Assembly: GCF_006874585.1 (NCBI RefSeq)
Contig: NZ_CP029763.1
Coordinates: forward strand, 62,001 to 126,000
Reading direction: 5' to 3'
Source of the DNA: Sphingomonas sp. IC081
GTDB lineage: Bacteria; Pseudomonadota; Alphaproteobacteria; Sphingomonadales; Sphingomonadaceae
Length of the DNA: 64,000 nt
Positions 51,814 to 61,100 of this stretch are shown here, piece by piece. Each line of letters begins with the position of its first letter. Position 1 is the stretch's first letter. The translations under genes were made by a program, and so were the position numbers. The notes below the pieces were generated by a model. That model was given only the letters and a program-made list of their open reading frames with translations, made no database searches and was not told the origin of the DNA.

Positions 51814-52005
51814 TTTGTTTGGAAGCCGCCTCAACAGAAATACCGGGCCGCAAGCGGCCCTACGGTTTCCACCGCTGCGCGGCGGAGCCTCCGTCATTTC
51901 TGTTGCCCCCGCTGGCGGTGCCTGCGCCTTGGGCCACAGGCGAAGGTGGCTCCGGGTGCGATGAACGACGAAGCCCCCGCTTGTGCTCGACAGATCAGGA
52001 TGGAG

Positions 52006-52030
52006 TTGCCCTGGCGGGCAACAGTTTTTT
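52006..52030 (+). terminator. Terminator-like hairpin before the DUF736 gene
   Basis: TTGCCC-TGGC-GGGCAA stem followed by CAG and six T. It would isolate the DUF736 operon from upstream transcription. Confidence 0.5.
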
Positions 52031-52173
52031 CGTGGGCCGCTGCGCGGCCGTTGCAGGCTCAGGTTCACCAGGCACGATGAAATATGTCAAGAAAACAATG
52101 TATTAGGCGTGGTTATGGGTCTTTGATATAAGGGGTTCACCGGAAGGGGACGGACCCCGGAAGGCTCAACCCC

Positions 52174-52200
52174 CCGGCGCTGGAACGCCGGTCCAAATGG
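52174..52200 (+). promoter_or_regulatory. Leader hairpin with CCAAATGG box, copy 1
   Basis: CCGGCG-CTGGAA-CGCCGG hairpin, then TCCAAATGGAGT before ATG 52211. The same hairpin tip (GCGCTGGAACGC) and CCAAATGGAGT box precede the gene at 52787. Confidence 0.55.
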
Positions 52201-52210
52201 AGTGAAGACT

Positions 52211-52714
52211 ATGAACCTCGGTAATCTCAAGCTGAACGCCAACGGCTTTTTCGTCGGCAAGATCGCCACCGTCTCGGTCGCCATGACCATCTGTCTGCGC
52301 CCTTGGGAAGCGCGCAAGGAGAACAGCCCCCGCTTTGAAATCCTCGGCCTCACCCCCGCCCGCACTTGGGTTCGCGTCGGGTTCCTGTTCGAGCAGTCCA
52401 TGAAGGACACCGGCGAGGCTTTCTTGCAGGGTTCGATTGACGACCCGTCGATGAGCAAGCCGCTCTATATCGCTTGCTTCCGCGAAGATGACGGCAGCTA
52501 CAATGTGGCATGGAGCCGCCCGCGCCGCGCGCGCAATGATCTGGCCCCGATCGGTGACGCAGCCGACGGCCCCGCCGATGAAGGCGATGGCCTTGGCGAA
52601 AGCACCGCCCCGGCTGGCGACCTCGGCTTGCCCCCGGTCGAGCCGTCGAGCCGTCGCGGCCGCCGCGCCGAACAGGCGCAGGAGCAGCAGCAGGAGGAAG
52701 CCGCCAGCGCATAA
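52211..52714 (+). CDS. DUF736 family protein
   Basis: 167 residues from ATG 52211. The family core is seen in NLKLNANGFFVGKIATVSVA, FEILGLTPARTWVRVGFLF-like strands and the terminal LYIACFREDDGSYNVAWSR. The C-terminal 60 residues are an acidic and Gln-rich tail (RAEQAQEQQQEEAAS). DUF736 genes are typical of alphaproteobacterial conjugative plasmids and lie near transfer genes, as here. Function unknown. Confidence 0.8.
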   Translation: MNLGNLKLNANGFFVGKIATVSVAMTICLRPWEARKENSPRFEILGLTPARTWVRVGFLFEQSMKDTGEAFLQGSIDDPSMSKPLYIACFREDDGSYNVAWSRPRRARNDLAPIGDAADGPADEGDGLGESTAPAGDLGLPPVEPSSRRGRRAEQAQEQQQEEAASA

Positions 52715-52723
52715 GAGAAGGTT

Positions 52724-52778
52724 GGGCCGGGGCGCTGGAACGCTCCGGCCCGATCCGCGCACGCCATCCCAAATGGAG
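52724..52778 (+). promoter_or_regulatory. Leader hairpin with CCAAATGG box, copy 2
   Basis: GGGCCGG-GGCGCTGGAACGC-TCCGGCCC hairpin, then CCCAAATGGAGTTTG before ATG 52787. Shares tip and box with the leader at 52174-52200, which suggests joint post-transcriptional or ribosomal control of the two genes. Confidence 0.55.
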
Positions 52779-52786
52779 TTTGAAAC

Positions 52787-53821
52787 ATGGCCCACACGAA
52801 CAAGGGGCGGGTTAGCAGGTTCGCAGACTTTGCGGAAGCCTATGCCGCCATGACCAGCGCGGGGGAGTTTCCCGCCAGCTTCACCGAAACCATCGACGAA
52901 TCCCGCCTTTCCATCATCGACGACCCGACCCGCGACCCTATGCCCGACCCGGAACTGGCGCGCGGTTGCGTCGAGGATTTGACCGCGCAAATCTTCCGCT
53001 TGCTTGCCGGAACCCGGATGGAATCTTTCGGCCAGCCGGTTGCATGGGGTATCGTCAACAGCCTGCACTATGTCGCCAAGCGCACCAAGCGGCAGGAAGA
53101 CGACGCCGCCGCCGAACTTGGCGAAATGGTCCGCGTGTTCGACCCGTCCGAAGTCTATCAATCCCGCATGGAGGAACTGCAACAGCGTTGCCAGTCGCTT
53201 GCCGAAGCCCGCGCCGCTTTGGAAACCATGTGCAACCATGCCGCCAACGTCTATTTCGTCGAAACCGGCAAGCCGTTCAATACCATCAGGGGAAGCCGCA
53301 CCGGCACCGGCCTGACAGCTTCGCAGATCGAAGGTTTCGACTATCTCAAGGCCCGCGAAGCCGAACACAATGCCAAGCACTACCCCGCGCGTCCCGCCGT
53401 TCTGGTATCAGGTGGCGGCGACTGGGAAGATGCAGACATGATCTTTCGGCGGCTGGACATGGTGCGCGCGCGCATCCCGCACATGATCTTGTTCACCGGC
53501 AAACGATTCAAGGGGGCCGAGCAGATCAGCACTTGCTGGGCCAATGAAAGGGGCGTTCCGATTGTCGGTTTCTCGCTCAACAAGCGCGGCAGCAACGACT
53601 TTCGCGCAGCCTATCGGCGCAATGAGGTATGGAACCGGCTGGACGAGATTGTCGAGGCCATGATTTTCCAGCAATCCAAAGTGCAGGAAGATCTTGCCCG
53701 CCTGTTACGCGCCAGAGACGTTCCGCTCCACATCTTCCGCCTTGCCGAACAGAACAACGGCACCGGCCCGACCGACCTTGCCGCGCTGCGAGCAGAGGAA
53801 CAGCGCCGCGCGCTCGCCTGA
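52787..53821 (+). CDS. DUF2493 (SLOG-fold, YspA-like) protein
   Basis: 344 residues. The C-terminal half has the DUF2493 layout: AVLVSGGGDWEDADMIFRRL (about 205-224), then MILFTGKRFKGAEQISTCWA and GVPIVGFSLNKRG, fitting a Rossmann-like SLOG fold that may bind a nucleotide ligand. The N-terminal 200 residues are helical (MEELQQRCQSLAEARAALE). Such proteins occur on conjugative plasmids near DUF736 genes and some relatives are tied to defence signalling. Function unknown. Confidence 0.78.
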   Translation: MAHTNKGRVSRFADFAEAYAAMTSAGEFPASFTETIDESRLSIIDDPTRDPMPDPELARGCVEDLTAQIFRLLAGTRMESFGQPVAWGIVNSLHYVAKRTKRQEDDAAAELGEMVRVFDPSEVYQSRMEELQQRCQSLAEARAALETMCNHAANVYFVETGKPFNTIRGSRTGTGLTASQIEGFDYLKAREAEHNAKHYPARPAVLVSGGGDWEDADMIFRRLDMVRARIPHMILFTGKRFKGAEQISTCWANERGVPIVGFSLNKRGSNDFRAAYRRNEVWNRLDEIVEAMIFQQSKVQEDLARLLRARDVPLHIFRLAEQNNGTGPTDLAALRAEEQRRALA

Positions 53822-53855
53822 CCCGGAACGCCCGCGCGCACCAGCGCCGGGCCTT

Positions 53856-53877
53856 CCCCCCAATCACTCACATGAAG
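53856..53877 (+). repeat. Stray iteron-like motif downstream of DUF2493 gene
   Basis: GCCTTCCCCCCAATCACTCA then CATGAAG. Same C-run plus AATCACTCAYA as the motif at 36112 and the origin iterons. Confidence 0.5.
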
Positions 53878-53932
53878 CGCGCAGCCGACCAGCGCCATGC
53901 GCCGCCGCGCGCGCCGCGAAGGAACCCGAACC

Positions 53933-54079
53933 ATGTATGAACTCACCCCCGAATGCGCCGAAACCCTGAAAGAACTTCTAGGCGACGAATGCCCGCTACT
54001 GATCGAGCAGCGCGCGGGCGAAGGCTGGTCCGATAGCGATTGGCTCGCCCTCTATCGCGATCAGGGATTTGAAATCTGA
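53933..54079 (+). CDS. Very small hypothetical protein
   Basis: 48 residues with GAAGGAACC before ATG 53933. Acidic (LKELLGDECPLLIEQRAGEG) and Trp-containing (WSDSDWLALYRDQGF). No family recognised. Its place between DUF2493 and SSB-like genes in the same orientation supports reality. Confidence 0.5.
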   Translation: MYELTPECAETLKELLGDECPLLIEQRAGEGWSDSDWLALYRDQGFEI

Positions 54080-54130
54080 ACGCTAGCGCGCGCTTCCCGC
54101 GCGCGCTATTCTCCACCGAAGGAAACCGCC

Positions 54131-54544
54131 ATGATCGACTTTAGCCGCCTTGGCCGGATGACCCCAGAAGAACGCGCCGCGCGCGACGCACAGCGGCAGC
54201 AGGCCGAAATGGACGCCGATAGGAAACGCCGCGACGAATGGTCCAAAAAGACCGTCATGGCGCAACTGACGGACGATGTTGAATTGCGCTCGACGCGAAG
54301 CGGCGACCATGTGGCGACCTTCCGTTGCATCGAAGCCGGTAGCCGCGCTTTCACCGCCTCTTATTGGCTTCCGCCACACAGTCCCAATTCGCGCGAGTTT
54401 CTGGCGCGCCATTTTCGCGAAGGCGCAACCGTCGTCCTCAAGGGATACTGGAAACAGCGCGAATGGCGCGATCGCGACGGCCAGCCGCGCGCATCGAGGG
54501 AGTTTCAGGCGCAATACGTCGCGGCAGGCAGGGAGGCATATTGA
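54131..54544 (+). CDS. SSB-like OB-fold protein
   Basis: 137 residues from ATG 54131 behind GAAGGAAACC. After a charged helical N-terminus, residues 42-132 follow the single-stranded DNA-binding protein pattern: TVMAQLTDDVELRSTRSGDHVATF, then EFLARHFREGATVVLKGYW and KQREWRDRDGQPRASREFQ. The acidic C-terminal tip of classical SSB is missing. Conjugative plasmids carry such proteins near the leading region to protect incoming single strands. Inferred from pattern only. Confidence 0.6.
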   Translation: MIDFSRLGRMTPEERAARDAQRQQAEMDADRKRRDEWSKKTVMAQLTDDVELRSTRSGDHVATFRCIEAGSRAFTASYWLPPHSPNSREFLARHFREGATVVLKGYWKQREWRDRDGQPRASREFQAQYVAAGREAY

Positions 54545-54633
54545 CCCGCCGCCAGCGCCGCCCAGGGGCGGCGCTGGATTCTGATGCCACGCCGGAAACG
54601 TCGCGCCCAGGTGCAGGGGTTGCGGCTCTTATT

Positions 54634-54654
54634 GCGGCCCGCTGCGCGGGCCGC
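54634..54654. repeat. GC-rich perfect hairpin
   Basis: GCGGCCCGC-TGC-GCGGGCCGC, nine-bp stem. Same type as the hairpins at 51519 and 52035. Confidence 0.5.
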
Positions 54655-54743
54655 GTTTGCGCGCGCGGGGCCGTCGCTCCGCTTGGCCCGCGCTGTTGAG
54701 CGGCGGGGTAAATCCCGCTCGATAGGCACAGGCCCGATACGGG

Positions 54744-54781
54744 AAAGGGGCGCATGGCATAGCTGCCATGCGCCCCTTTTT
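54744..54781. terminator. Bidirectional rho-independent terminator
   Basis: A perfect 13-bp stem GGGGCGCATGGCA/TGCCATGCGCCCC with a TAGC loop, flanked by AAA on the left and five T on the right. It lies between the convergent SSB-like gene and the minus-strand gene at 54800-55024 and can end both transcripts. Confidence 0.85.
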
Positions 54782-54799
54782 CATGCAGCGCGCCGCCCG

Positions 54800-55024
54800 T
54801 CAGGCAAGCCGCTTCATGGTTTCCGCAATGCCGAGCGTTCCGACTCTTTGCGCCAGCTTCGCAAACTCCACCTTGCTCAGATCGGCCAGACCCGACGACA
54901 CCAGCGCGCCGCCGAACTCGCTTGCAATGCGCGTCACCATTTCCTTTTCGCGCGCTTCCAGCGCCGCCCTTTCGTCGGCCAGCGCGCGCAGTTGTTCCGA
55001 AGGCTTGAGGCTTTTTCTCGCCAT
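54800..55024 (-). CDS. Small coiled-coil hypothetical protein
   Basis: 74 residues from ATG 55024, chosen for GGAG nine bases upstream; the open frame extends to 55087. The N-terminal half is a charged coiled coil (QLRALADERAALEAREKEMV), the rest helical with LSKVEFAKLAQRVGTLG. No membrane segment. It is transcribed away from the transfer genes, next to the presumed oriT, a place where small accessory mobilisation or exclusion genes are common. Confidence 0.6.
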   Translation of the reverse strand: MARKSLKPSEQLRALADERAALEAREKEMVTRIASEFGGALVSSGLADLSKVEFAKLAQRVGTLGIAETMKRLA

Positions 55025-55087
55025 GTCGCATATCTCCATAGTGCAAAATGGCGTTTGCTGATTTCCCCTATAGCCGACTTCGACCAA

Positions 55088-55537
55088 GACCGGAACTGCT
55101 GCCGGACGGCTACCCCGTCAGAAGCCCGACGCGGGCGCAGGAGCGCCGCGCTTTCCGGCTGGGGCATCATGGCCTGACAGCCCGGAATGGCTCACCTCGA
55201 AGCCGGGAGACGCTCCAGCGGATAGATCAAGCCGACACCCCCACGACGCGAGCGACAACATGGAGCAATCAAGCACACCGAACGCACCTGAAGGTGCATG
55301 GGGATCAAGCAATATCAAAGCCTTAGCTGAATGGGCTTCCGTATCCCATTGAAACACAAATGCACGACAATGGGATGTAGCTCAAGAAACGCGCGGATTT
55401 CTGCGATTTTGAAGTAACGTCGATGTAATGCAACGCAATGCGTCCACCGGGATGCAAAACCATTGCCCCGGCCCGAAATGTCGCATAGTATAAGACACTT
55501 TCTCAGCCCCGACCGGCCTCTGCGCGAAGAGGCTGGC
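55088..55537. other. oriT: Probable oriT region
   Basis: 450 gene-free bases directly upstream of a TrwA-TrwB-TrwC-type operon, the position of oriT in MOBF plasmids. It contains an inverted repeat ATCCCATTG (55343-55351) and CAATGGGAT (55368-55376), a repeated AATGCAACGCAATGCG stretch near 55431-55443, and on the minus strand GTGTCTTATAC (complement of 55488-55498), which resembles the TGTCT-ATA nick environment of R388. The nick assignment is tentative. Confidence 0.5.
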
Positions 55538-55831
55538 ATGAACAACAACGACCCCCAGATAACCCTGCGGCTCGATCAAAGCTTGTGTGATCGGATCGAC
55601 CGCCTGGCTGCACGCAACGGGCTGACCCGTTCCGCCATGATCCGACATGCGCTGCGCTTGTTCGCGACCGAAGCGGAGTCGACCGGTGCCAGCCAAAGGC
55701 GCGTAGCGCGCACCATCGAATATGCCCAGTTGGCGCTCGACGTCATCATCCGCGACCAGTATCCCGATGTGCGCGACAAGCTCCTGGCCGAAACCGACAA
55801 GCGCGTGGAGCAGTATCATGCGGCGCGCTGA
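55538..55831 (+). CDS. TrwA-like ribbon-helix-helix relaxosome protein
   Basis: 97 residues. The N-terminal QITLRLDQSLCDRIDRLAARNGLTRSAMIRHAL (seen in parts) is a clean ribbon-helix-helix domain, and the C-terminal 45 residues are helical for oligomerisation. In R388-type systems TrwA binds oriT, bends it and stimulates the relaxase while repressing the operon. Here it is first gene after the probable oriT and overlaps the coupling-protein gene by 14 bases. Confidence 0.75.
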   Translation: MNNNDPQITLRLDQSLCDRIDRLAARNGLTRSAMIRHALRLFATEAESTGASQRRVARTIEYAQLALDVIIRDQYPDVRDKLLAETDKRVEQYHAAR

Positions 55832-58130
55832 TATCCGCTTCAGCGGCAAGCCCGTTCACCTGCGCCATCATTCCGCGCGCGGAACCGTCCAGCGCAACAG
55901 CGGCAACTTCACGCGCGGTAGCCAGCTCCTCACACACGAGGTGTTGATGTGGACATCGGGCGCGAAAATCCCGTTCATAGTCTGGCTGTTCTGCTTCGCC
56001 GCCGCATACTCCTTCATCCTCGTTGTCACCCTACGCGAACACGAGATCGAGCTCATCGGCATGAAGCTCTATTCGCTGTTCTGGAACTTCATGGAATTCG
56101 ATCCGATGAAGCGGGTCAACGTCACCTTGCCCGACGGTTCGATCCGCGCGATCGTGATGGCGCAGGTCGCCGATGTCCCGGCCGTCATCGCCGCCTGGGC
56201 GAAGGCCATGCGCGGGCTGGTGGGCGCGATCCTCCTGTCGCTTCTCGCCACTATTCCGCTTGCGCTATGGTTCGTCGACATCTCGCGCAAGCGCGGCAAG
56301 TCGATCCTTCAGGAACGTCATGAGCGCGGCGCAATGCTGGTCGAGCGCGAGGTTCTGCATGCCGAGGTGGTTGCCCACAATCTGCGCGAGTTTGAAGCGG
56401 AATCCGCCTCGCTATTGCCAGGATCGACCCCCGCCCAGGTGCGCGCAATGCCGTTTGTCGAACGTAAGCGGGCGGGCATTCATCACCCCTATATCCTCGC
56501 CGGCATTCCCTATCCGCACCGCCTTGAGCAGTCGCATACGATGCTTATCGGCACCACCGGCGCGGGCAAGACGACTGAACTCCGGAGCCTGGTCGCACAG
56601 ATGCGCGCACGCCGGGACAGTGCTGTTATCTTCGATCTCACCGGCACCTATGTCGAGAATTTCTATAACGCTGAAACCGACATCATCCTCAACCCGATGG
56701 ACCAGCGTTGCCCGGCCTGGTCGATCTTCAATGACTGCTCGACTCACTCGGAATTCACAGCCGCGGCCGCCGCGTTGATCCCTTCGGATGGGGGATCCAC
56801 CGAACCCTTCTGGGCGATGGCGGCGCGCACGCTGTTCATCGAAATGTGTATCAAGCTCCAGGGGCGTGGGCAGACGACCAACGCGGATCTCGCCGACAAT
56901 CTGATGACCGCGGACCTGAAGCGCGTGCACCGTTTTTTGGCGAACACGATCGCCGATCCGCTTACCGCGCCCGAGGCAGCGCGCATGGCGGAATCGATCC
57001 GCGCCGTGTTCAACACCAACGCGCAGGCGCTGCGTTTCCTGCCCGACGAGGGCGAGCAATTTTCCATCCGCGAGTGGATCTGCCGGCCTGAGAAGCCCGG
57101 TTCGATCCTGTTCGTGACTTCGCACTATGTCGACCTTGCGATGAACCGTGCGTTGCTCACATTGTGGATGGATATCGCCATTACCCGCATCATGACGCTG
57201 CCGCGGACGCGGGGGCTGAGAACCTGGTTCATGTTCGATGAGCTGGGAGCCTTGCACCGGTTACCGGCGATCGAAAACGGCTTGCAGACGGCGCGCGCTT
57301 TCGGCGGCGCGATGGTCCTTGGACTGCACAGTTTCGAGAAGCTGATCGATGTCTACGGCGAGCAGGGCGCCAATAATCTCGCTTCGCTCGCGCGCACCAA
57401 GCTCATTCTGGCGACCGCTGATCTCGACACGGCTGAGCAATGCGCGCGCTACATCGGCAACCGCGAAGTGCGCCAGATGGATGAGGCGTACAGCTATGGA
57501 TACAACCAGACGCGTGATGCTTCGACGCTGACACCGCGCAAGCAGGTCGAGCCGCTGGTGATCGCCGACGACATCACGAACCTTCCGTCCATGCATGGCT
57601 TCATCAAATTTCCGGACGGCTTCCCGGCGGCACGGATCAAGCTTGAATGGAGGGATTACCCAACAGTCGCTCCGGGCTTTCTCATCCGCGAGAATATTGC
57701 CCCGACGCGCCGACGGCGGGGGGGTGAACTGGTCGAGGAAGAAGGTGGGGAAGGGGGCGGCCGAGATGGCGCCGCCCAGGTCATAGAAGAGATCGATCGG
57801 CCCAATGTCGCACGTGACCTCGCCGCGGCAATCCTGTCCGTTCCCCCAGAGGAGATGGGACGGGACGATGGGCGCGAACGAGGCGATCAGGACCTCGATC
57901 GCGCGCGGCCGGGAGGGCAGGGCGCTGCCGGGCCGAACGGCACGCGCGGGCGAGGGCAGGTGCCTGGAGAGCCGGAGGGGCGCGAGGAAAATGACCAGCG
58001 GTCGCGCGATCGCGCCGAGCCGGGCAGGACGCGGGGACCGGAGATCGAGGACCAGACGCTGCGCGAATTGCGTGAGGATTATGGTCCAGACAGATCCGCC
58101 GATCGTGACGATATGGACATGGGGATTTAG
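55818..58130 (+). CDS. traD: Type IV coupling protein (TraD/TrwB-like)
   Basis: 770 residues from ATG 55818. Two N-terminal membrane helices (about 48-70, IPFIVWLFCFAAAYSFILVV, and about 135-155, LVGAILLSLLATIPLALWFV) anchor it in the inner membrane. The ATPase domain has Walker A GTTGAGKTTEL (about 244-254) and Walker B FMFDELGAL near 473-481. The C-terminal 130 residues are Gly/Arg/Asp-rich and disordered, ending MDMGI. It connects the relaxosome to a type IV secretion channel and pumps DNA. The mating-channel genes must lie outside the window. Confidence 0.92.
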   Translation: MRRADIRFSGKPVHLRHHSARGTVQRNSGNFTRGSQLLTHEVLMWTSGAKIPFIVWLFCFAAAYSFILVVTLREHEIELIGMKLYSLFWNFMEFDPMKRVNVTLPDGSIRAIVMAQVADVPAVIAAWAKAMRGLVGAILLSLLATIPLALWFVDISRKRGKSILQERHERGAMLVEREVLHAEVVAHNLREFEAESASLLPGSTPAQVRAMPFVERKRAGIHHPYILAGIPYPHRLEQSHTMLIGTTGAGKTTELRSLVAQMRARRDSAVIFDLTGTYVENFYNAETDIILNPMDQRCPAWSIFNDCSTHSEFTAAAAALIPSDGGSTEPFWAMAARTLFIEMCIKLQGRGQTTNADLADNLMTADLKRVHRFLANTIADPLTAPEAARMAESIRAVFNTNAQALRFLPDEGEQFSIREWICRPEKPGSILFVTSHYVDLAMNRALLTLWMDIAITRIMTLPRTRGLRTWFMFDELGALHRLPAIENGLQTARAFGGAMVLGLHSFEKLIDVYGEQGANNLASLARTKLILATADLDTAEQCARYIGNREVRQMDEAYSYGYNQTRDASTLTPRKQVEPLVIADDITNLPSMHGFIKFPDGFPAARIKLEWRDYPTVAPGFLIRENIAPTRRRRGGELVEEEGGEGGGRDGAAQVIEEIDRPNVARDLAAAILSVPPEEMGRDDGRERGDQDLDRARPGGQGAAGPNGTRGRGQVPGEPEGREENDQRSRDRAEPGRTRGPEIEDQTLRELREDYGPDRSADRDDMDMGI

Positions 58131-58133
58131 GCG

Positions 58134-61100
58134 ATGCTGTCGATCGCGGCGGTGCGCTCGGCTGGCGGAGCCGCCGGCTATTTCGCCAAGGACAACTACT
58201 ACACGCTGGAGGAATCCTCCGATGCGAGCACCTGGGCGGGCGAGGGCAGTGCCGACCTCGGTCTTTCAGGCGACGTCGGCAAGGAAGGGTTCGAAAAGAT
58301 ACTCAACGGAGAACTGCCAGATGGTGAGAAGGTCGGCCAGGTCGACAACCGCAGGCCGGGTCTCGACATGACCTTTTCGATGCCGAAGTCAGCCTCGGTC
58401 ATGGCCTATATCGCTGGCGACAAGCGTATTCTTGGGGCCCATATGGAGGCGGTCAAGGCGACCATGAGCTGGGTCGAAAAGAACCTCGCCGAGGGCCGCA
58501 AAGATATAGACGGGCGCAAGGTGCCGATCCGCACGGGTAATCTCGTCTATGCTCTATTCCAGCACGACACGAGCCGTGCGCTTGATCCGCAGGGCCATAT
58601 CCATGCCGTGATCGCGAACCTGACGAAGATGCCCGATGGCAAATGGCAGGCGCTCCACAACAGCGCGCTCTGGAAGAACAACAGCGTGATCGGTTCGATC
58701 TACCACGCCTTCTTTCGCGATCGGATCGAGAAGCTGGGCTATGAAGTCACTTCGACCGGAAAGCATGGCACCTTCGAGATTGCCGGCGTCGCCAAGGAGG
58801 TGCTCGAGCTGTTCAGCCAGCGCCGCGCGGTCATTCTCGGCAAGGCGCTCGAGCTCGGCATCAGGACCGCCGAGGGTCTGCGAGAAATCACCAAGAACAC
58901 GCGCGATCCCAAGCTTAGCGTGGGCGATCGCGAAGCGCTCGGCCGGGAGTGGATCGACAAGGCCGCGACGGTCGGATTCGATGGCAAGGATCTGGTAGCG
59001 GCGGCGATCGAGCGCGTGACCCGAAATCCCGACCGTGGCTTCATGGCGCGTGGCTATGAAGCAGTCGTTGAGGCGATCAGTTCCGCGCGCGGCATAGCCG
59101 CGAACTTCCTACGTCCGAACGATCCCCTGGTCGACCGCGGCCTTGCGCGCCTGACACAATCACCCGTCGAGGCGCGTGCGCAGCTTGCGGTTGCCTCGGC
59201 GGTCCGGATTCTCTCGCAGCGTGAGGCGGCCTGGGAACTCAACGTGCTGGCGAAGACCGCGCTCGACTTGCGCCTCAAGGGCGTGACGATCACCCATGTC
59301 GAGAGCCGGATCGGGAATTTGCTGGAGAAGGGCGCCCTGATCCCGGGTAAGTCGCATCGTCATGACGGGATCGTCACCATGGCAACGACGCCCGAAGCAA
59401 TCCGCACTGAGGAAGCGATCATCTCCGAAATGGAGAAGGGCAAAGGGAAAGTCGAACCGATCATTGCCGCGGCCGACGCGCCCGCGCGCTTGCAGGCAGC
59501 CTCGAAGGTGACGCTCAATGCCGGCCAGCTCGCGGCCGGCGCCATGATCGTGTCGTCGCGCGACCGCATTGTCGCTGTCCAGGGTATCGCTGGAGCCGGC
59601 AAGTCGACGATGCTGCAAGCGGTGGTCGAGGTGGCCCACGCGGCGGCTAATATCGCGAGAGCCGAGGGGTACAATGTCCTGGGGCTGGCCTTTCAGACCA
59701 AGATGGTGCGCGATCTTCAGGACGGGATCGGCGCTCCCAGCCAGACGATCGCCTCCTTCCTCCTGCGCCACCAGCATGTTTTGCACAGGCAGGAGGGGCC
59801 ACGATATGAGGCCGCGCGCGAAGCGCTCAGGAATACCGTTCTGCTTGTCGATGAGAGTTCCATGGTGTCCAGCGAGCAGACGCTGAAGCTGGAGCGGATC
59901 GCCAACCTGCTGGGCGTGGAGAAGCTCGCCCTGATCGGTGACCGGCAGCAGATATCCTCGATAGACGCGGGTAAGGCCTTCGCACTGGTACAGGCGGCGG
60001 GCGTGACCATCGCCCGAATGGACGAGAATCTTCGCCAGCAGGGCGATATTCTGCCTGTCGTGGCAGCGCTCGCCGATCGCGGTCAATCGGGTGAGGCCAT
60101 CAGGGTCCTTGGCGAGAATGTGATCGAGGATAAGGACCATATCGACCGTGCAGCCGATATGTGGCTGGAGTTGGTTCCCGAAGAACGGGAAAGAACGGCG
60201 CTCTTTGCATCCGGCCGCGAGGCACGAGAGCATATCAACATGCGAATCCAGGAAGGGCTGACCGCGGAGGGGACGCTCGGCAAGGACAGTCTTGCGCTCA
60301 CCATATTCGAGCGCGTGAACCTCACCCGCGAAGAGCTGCGCTACAGTCAGAACTGGCGGGCTGGCCTCAAGCTCGACGTTATGTTCCAGACCGACGAACT
60401 CGGGCTCGGCAAGGGCCTTTATGATGTCGTGAAGGTTCAAAAGAACGGGAAGATCGAGCTATCTGACGGAAAACGTCGGTTCCGGATCGACCCGCAAAAG
60501 CTCTCGCCGCATGTCAGCGAGGACCGGCTCGGACTCTCGGAGCCAAAATCGATAGCGATCCACGAAGGGGAGGCAATCCGCTGGACCGCGAATGACAAGG
60601 CACGCGGGCTCGACAATAGCGCACTCGCGAAGATTATCGGGATCGACGCGGCGGGCGTGACCGTCGAGTCGGCGTCGCGCGAGCAGCTGATGCTGCCGCA
60701 CGGCGATCCGATGCTCTCTCGCCTCGATCTGGCCTACGCGCTGAACATGCACATGGCCCAGGGCATCACCGTCGACAAGGCGATCGCGGTCATGTCGTCT
60801 TTCGAGCGGTTCCTTTCGAACCAGCGGCTGTTCAACGTCACTGTCACCCGCGTGCGCGATGCGCTGACGCTTGTCGTGGATGACAAGGATCGCCTCATAG
60901 CTCAGATCGAGCGCACGCCGGGGAACAAGACGTCCGCGCTGGAAACGACCGGGAAGATCGACGTCGATGGGCGAAGCGAGCAATCGGCCGAAATGCTGGC
61001 GGGCATGCTAGGCGAGACGGTGGATTTTGATCCGGGCGAAATCCCGCTCGACGATCTCGCGGCGCCGATTGAGGGCTGGTCGCCAGACGATCCCAAGGGT

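Larger units (their letters stand above)
51240..52210. other. Hairpin-rich noncoding block
   Basis: About 970 bases without a credible gene. From 51500 to 52060 the sequence is packed with GC-rich hairpins with tiny loops. Examples are GGCCGC-TGC-GCGGCC at 51519-51533 and again at 52035-52049, CCCCTTCGGGG (51580-51590), CGGTTCG-AGGG-CGAACCG (51667-51684), ATCGGCCGC-AA-GCGGCCGAT (51787-51806), GGGCCGCAAGCGGCCC (51845-51860) and CCGCTGCGCGGCGG (51872-51885). A G-rich tract lies at 51447-51470. It sits upstream of the DUF736 and DUF2493 genes and could be a single-strand promoter, origin or transcription barrier. Confidence 0.55.

Noticed and set aside
51282..52106. 274-codon plus-strand open frame
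   Set aside because: It runs through the hairpin array and terminator-like sites, has low-complexity Pro/Arg composition and no ribosome-binding site.
55118..55357. 79-codon minus-strand frame in the oriT region
   Set aside because: No ribosome-binding site and unremarkable composition; the region is better explained as noncoding.
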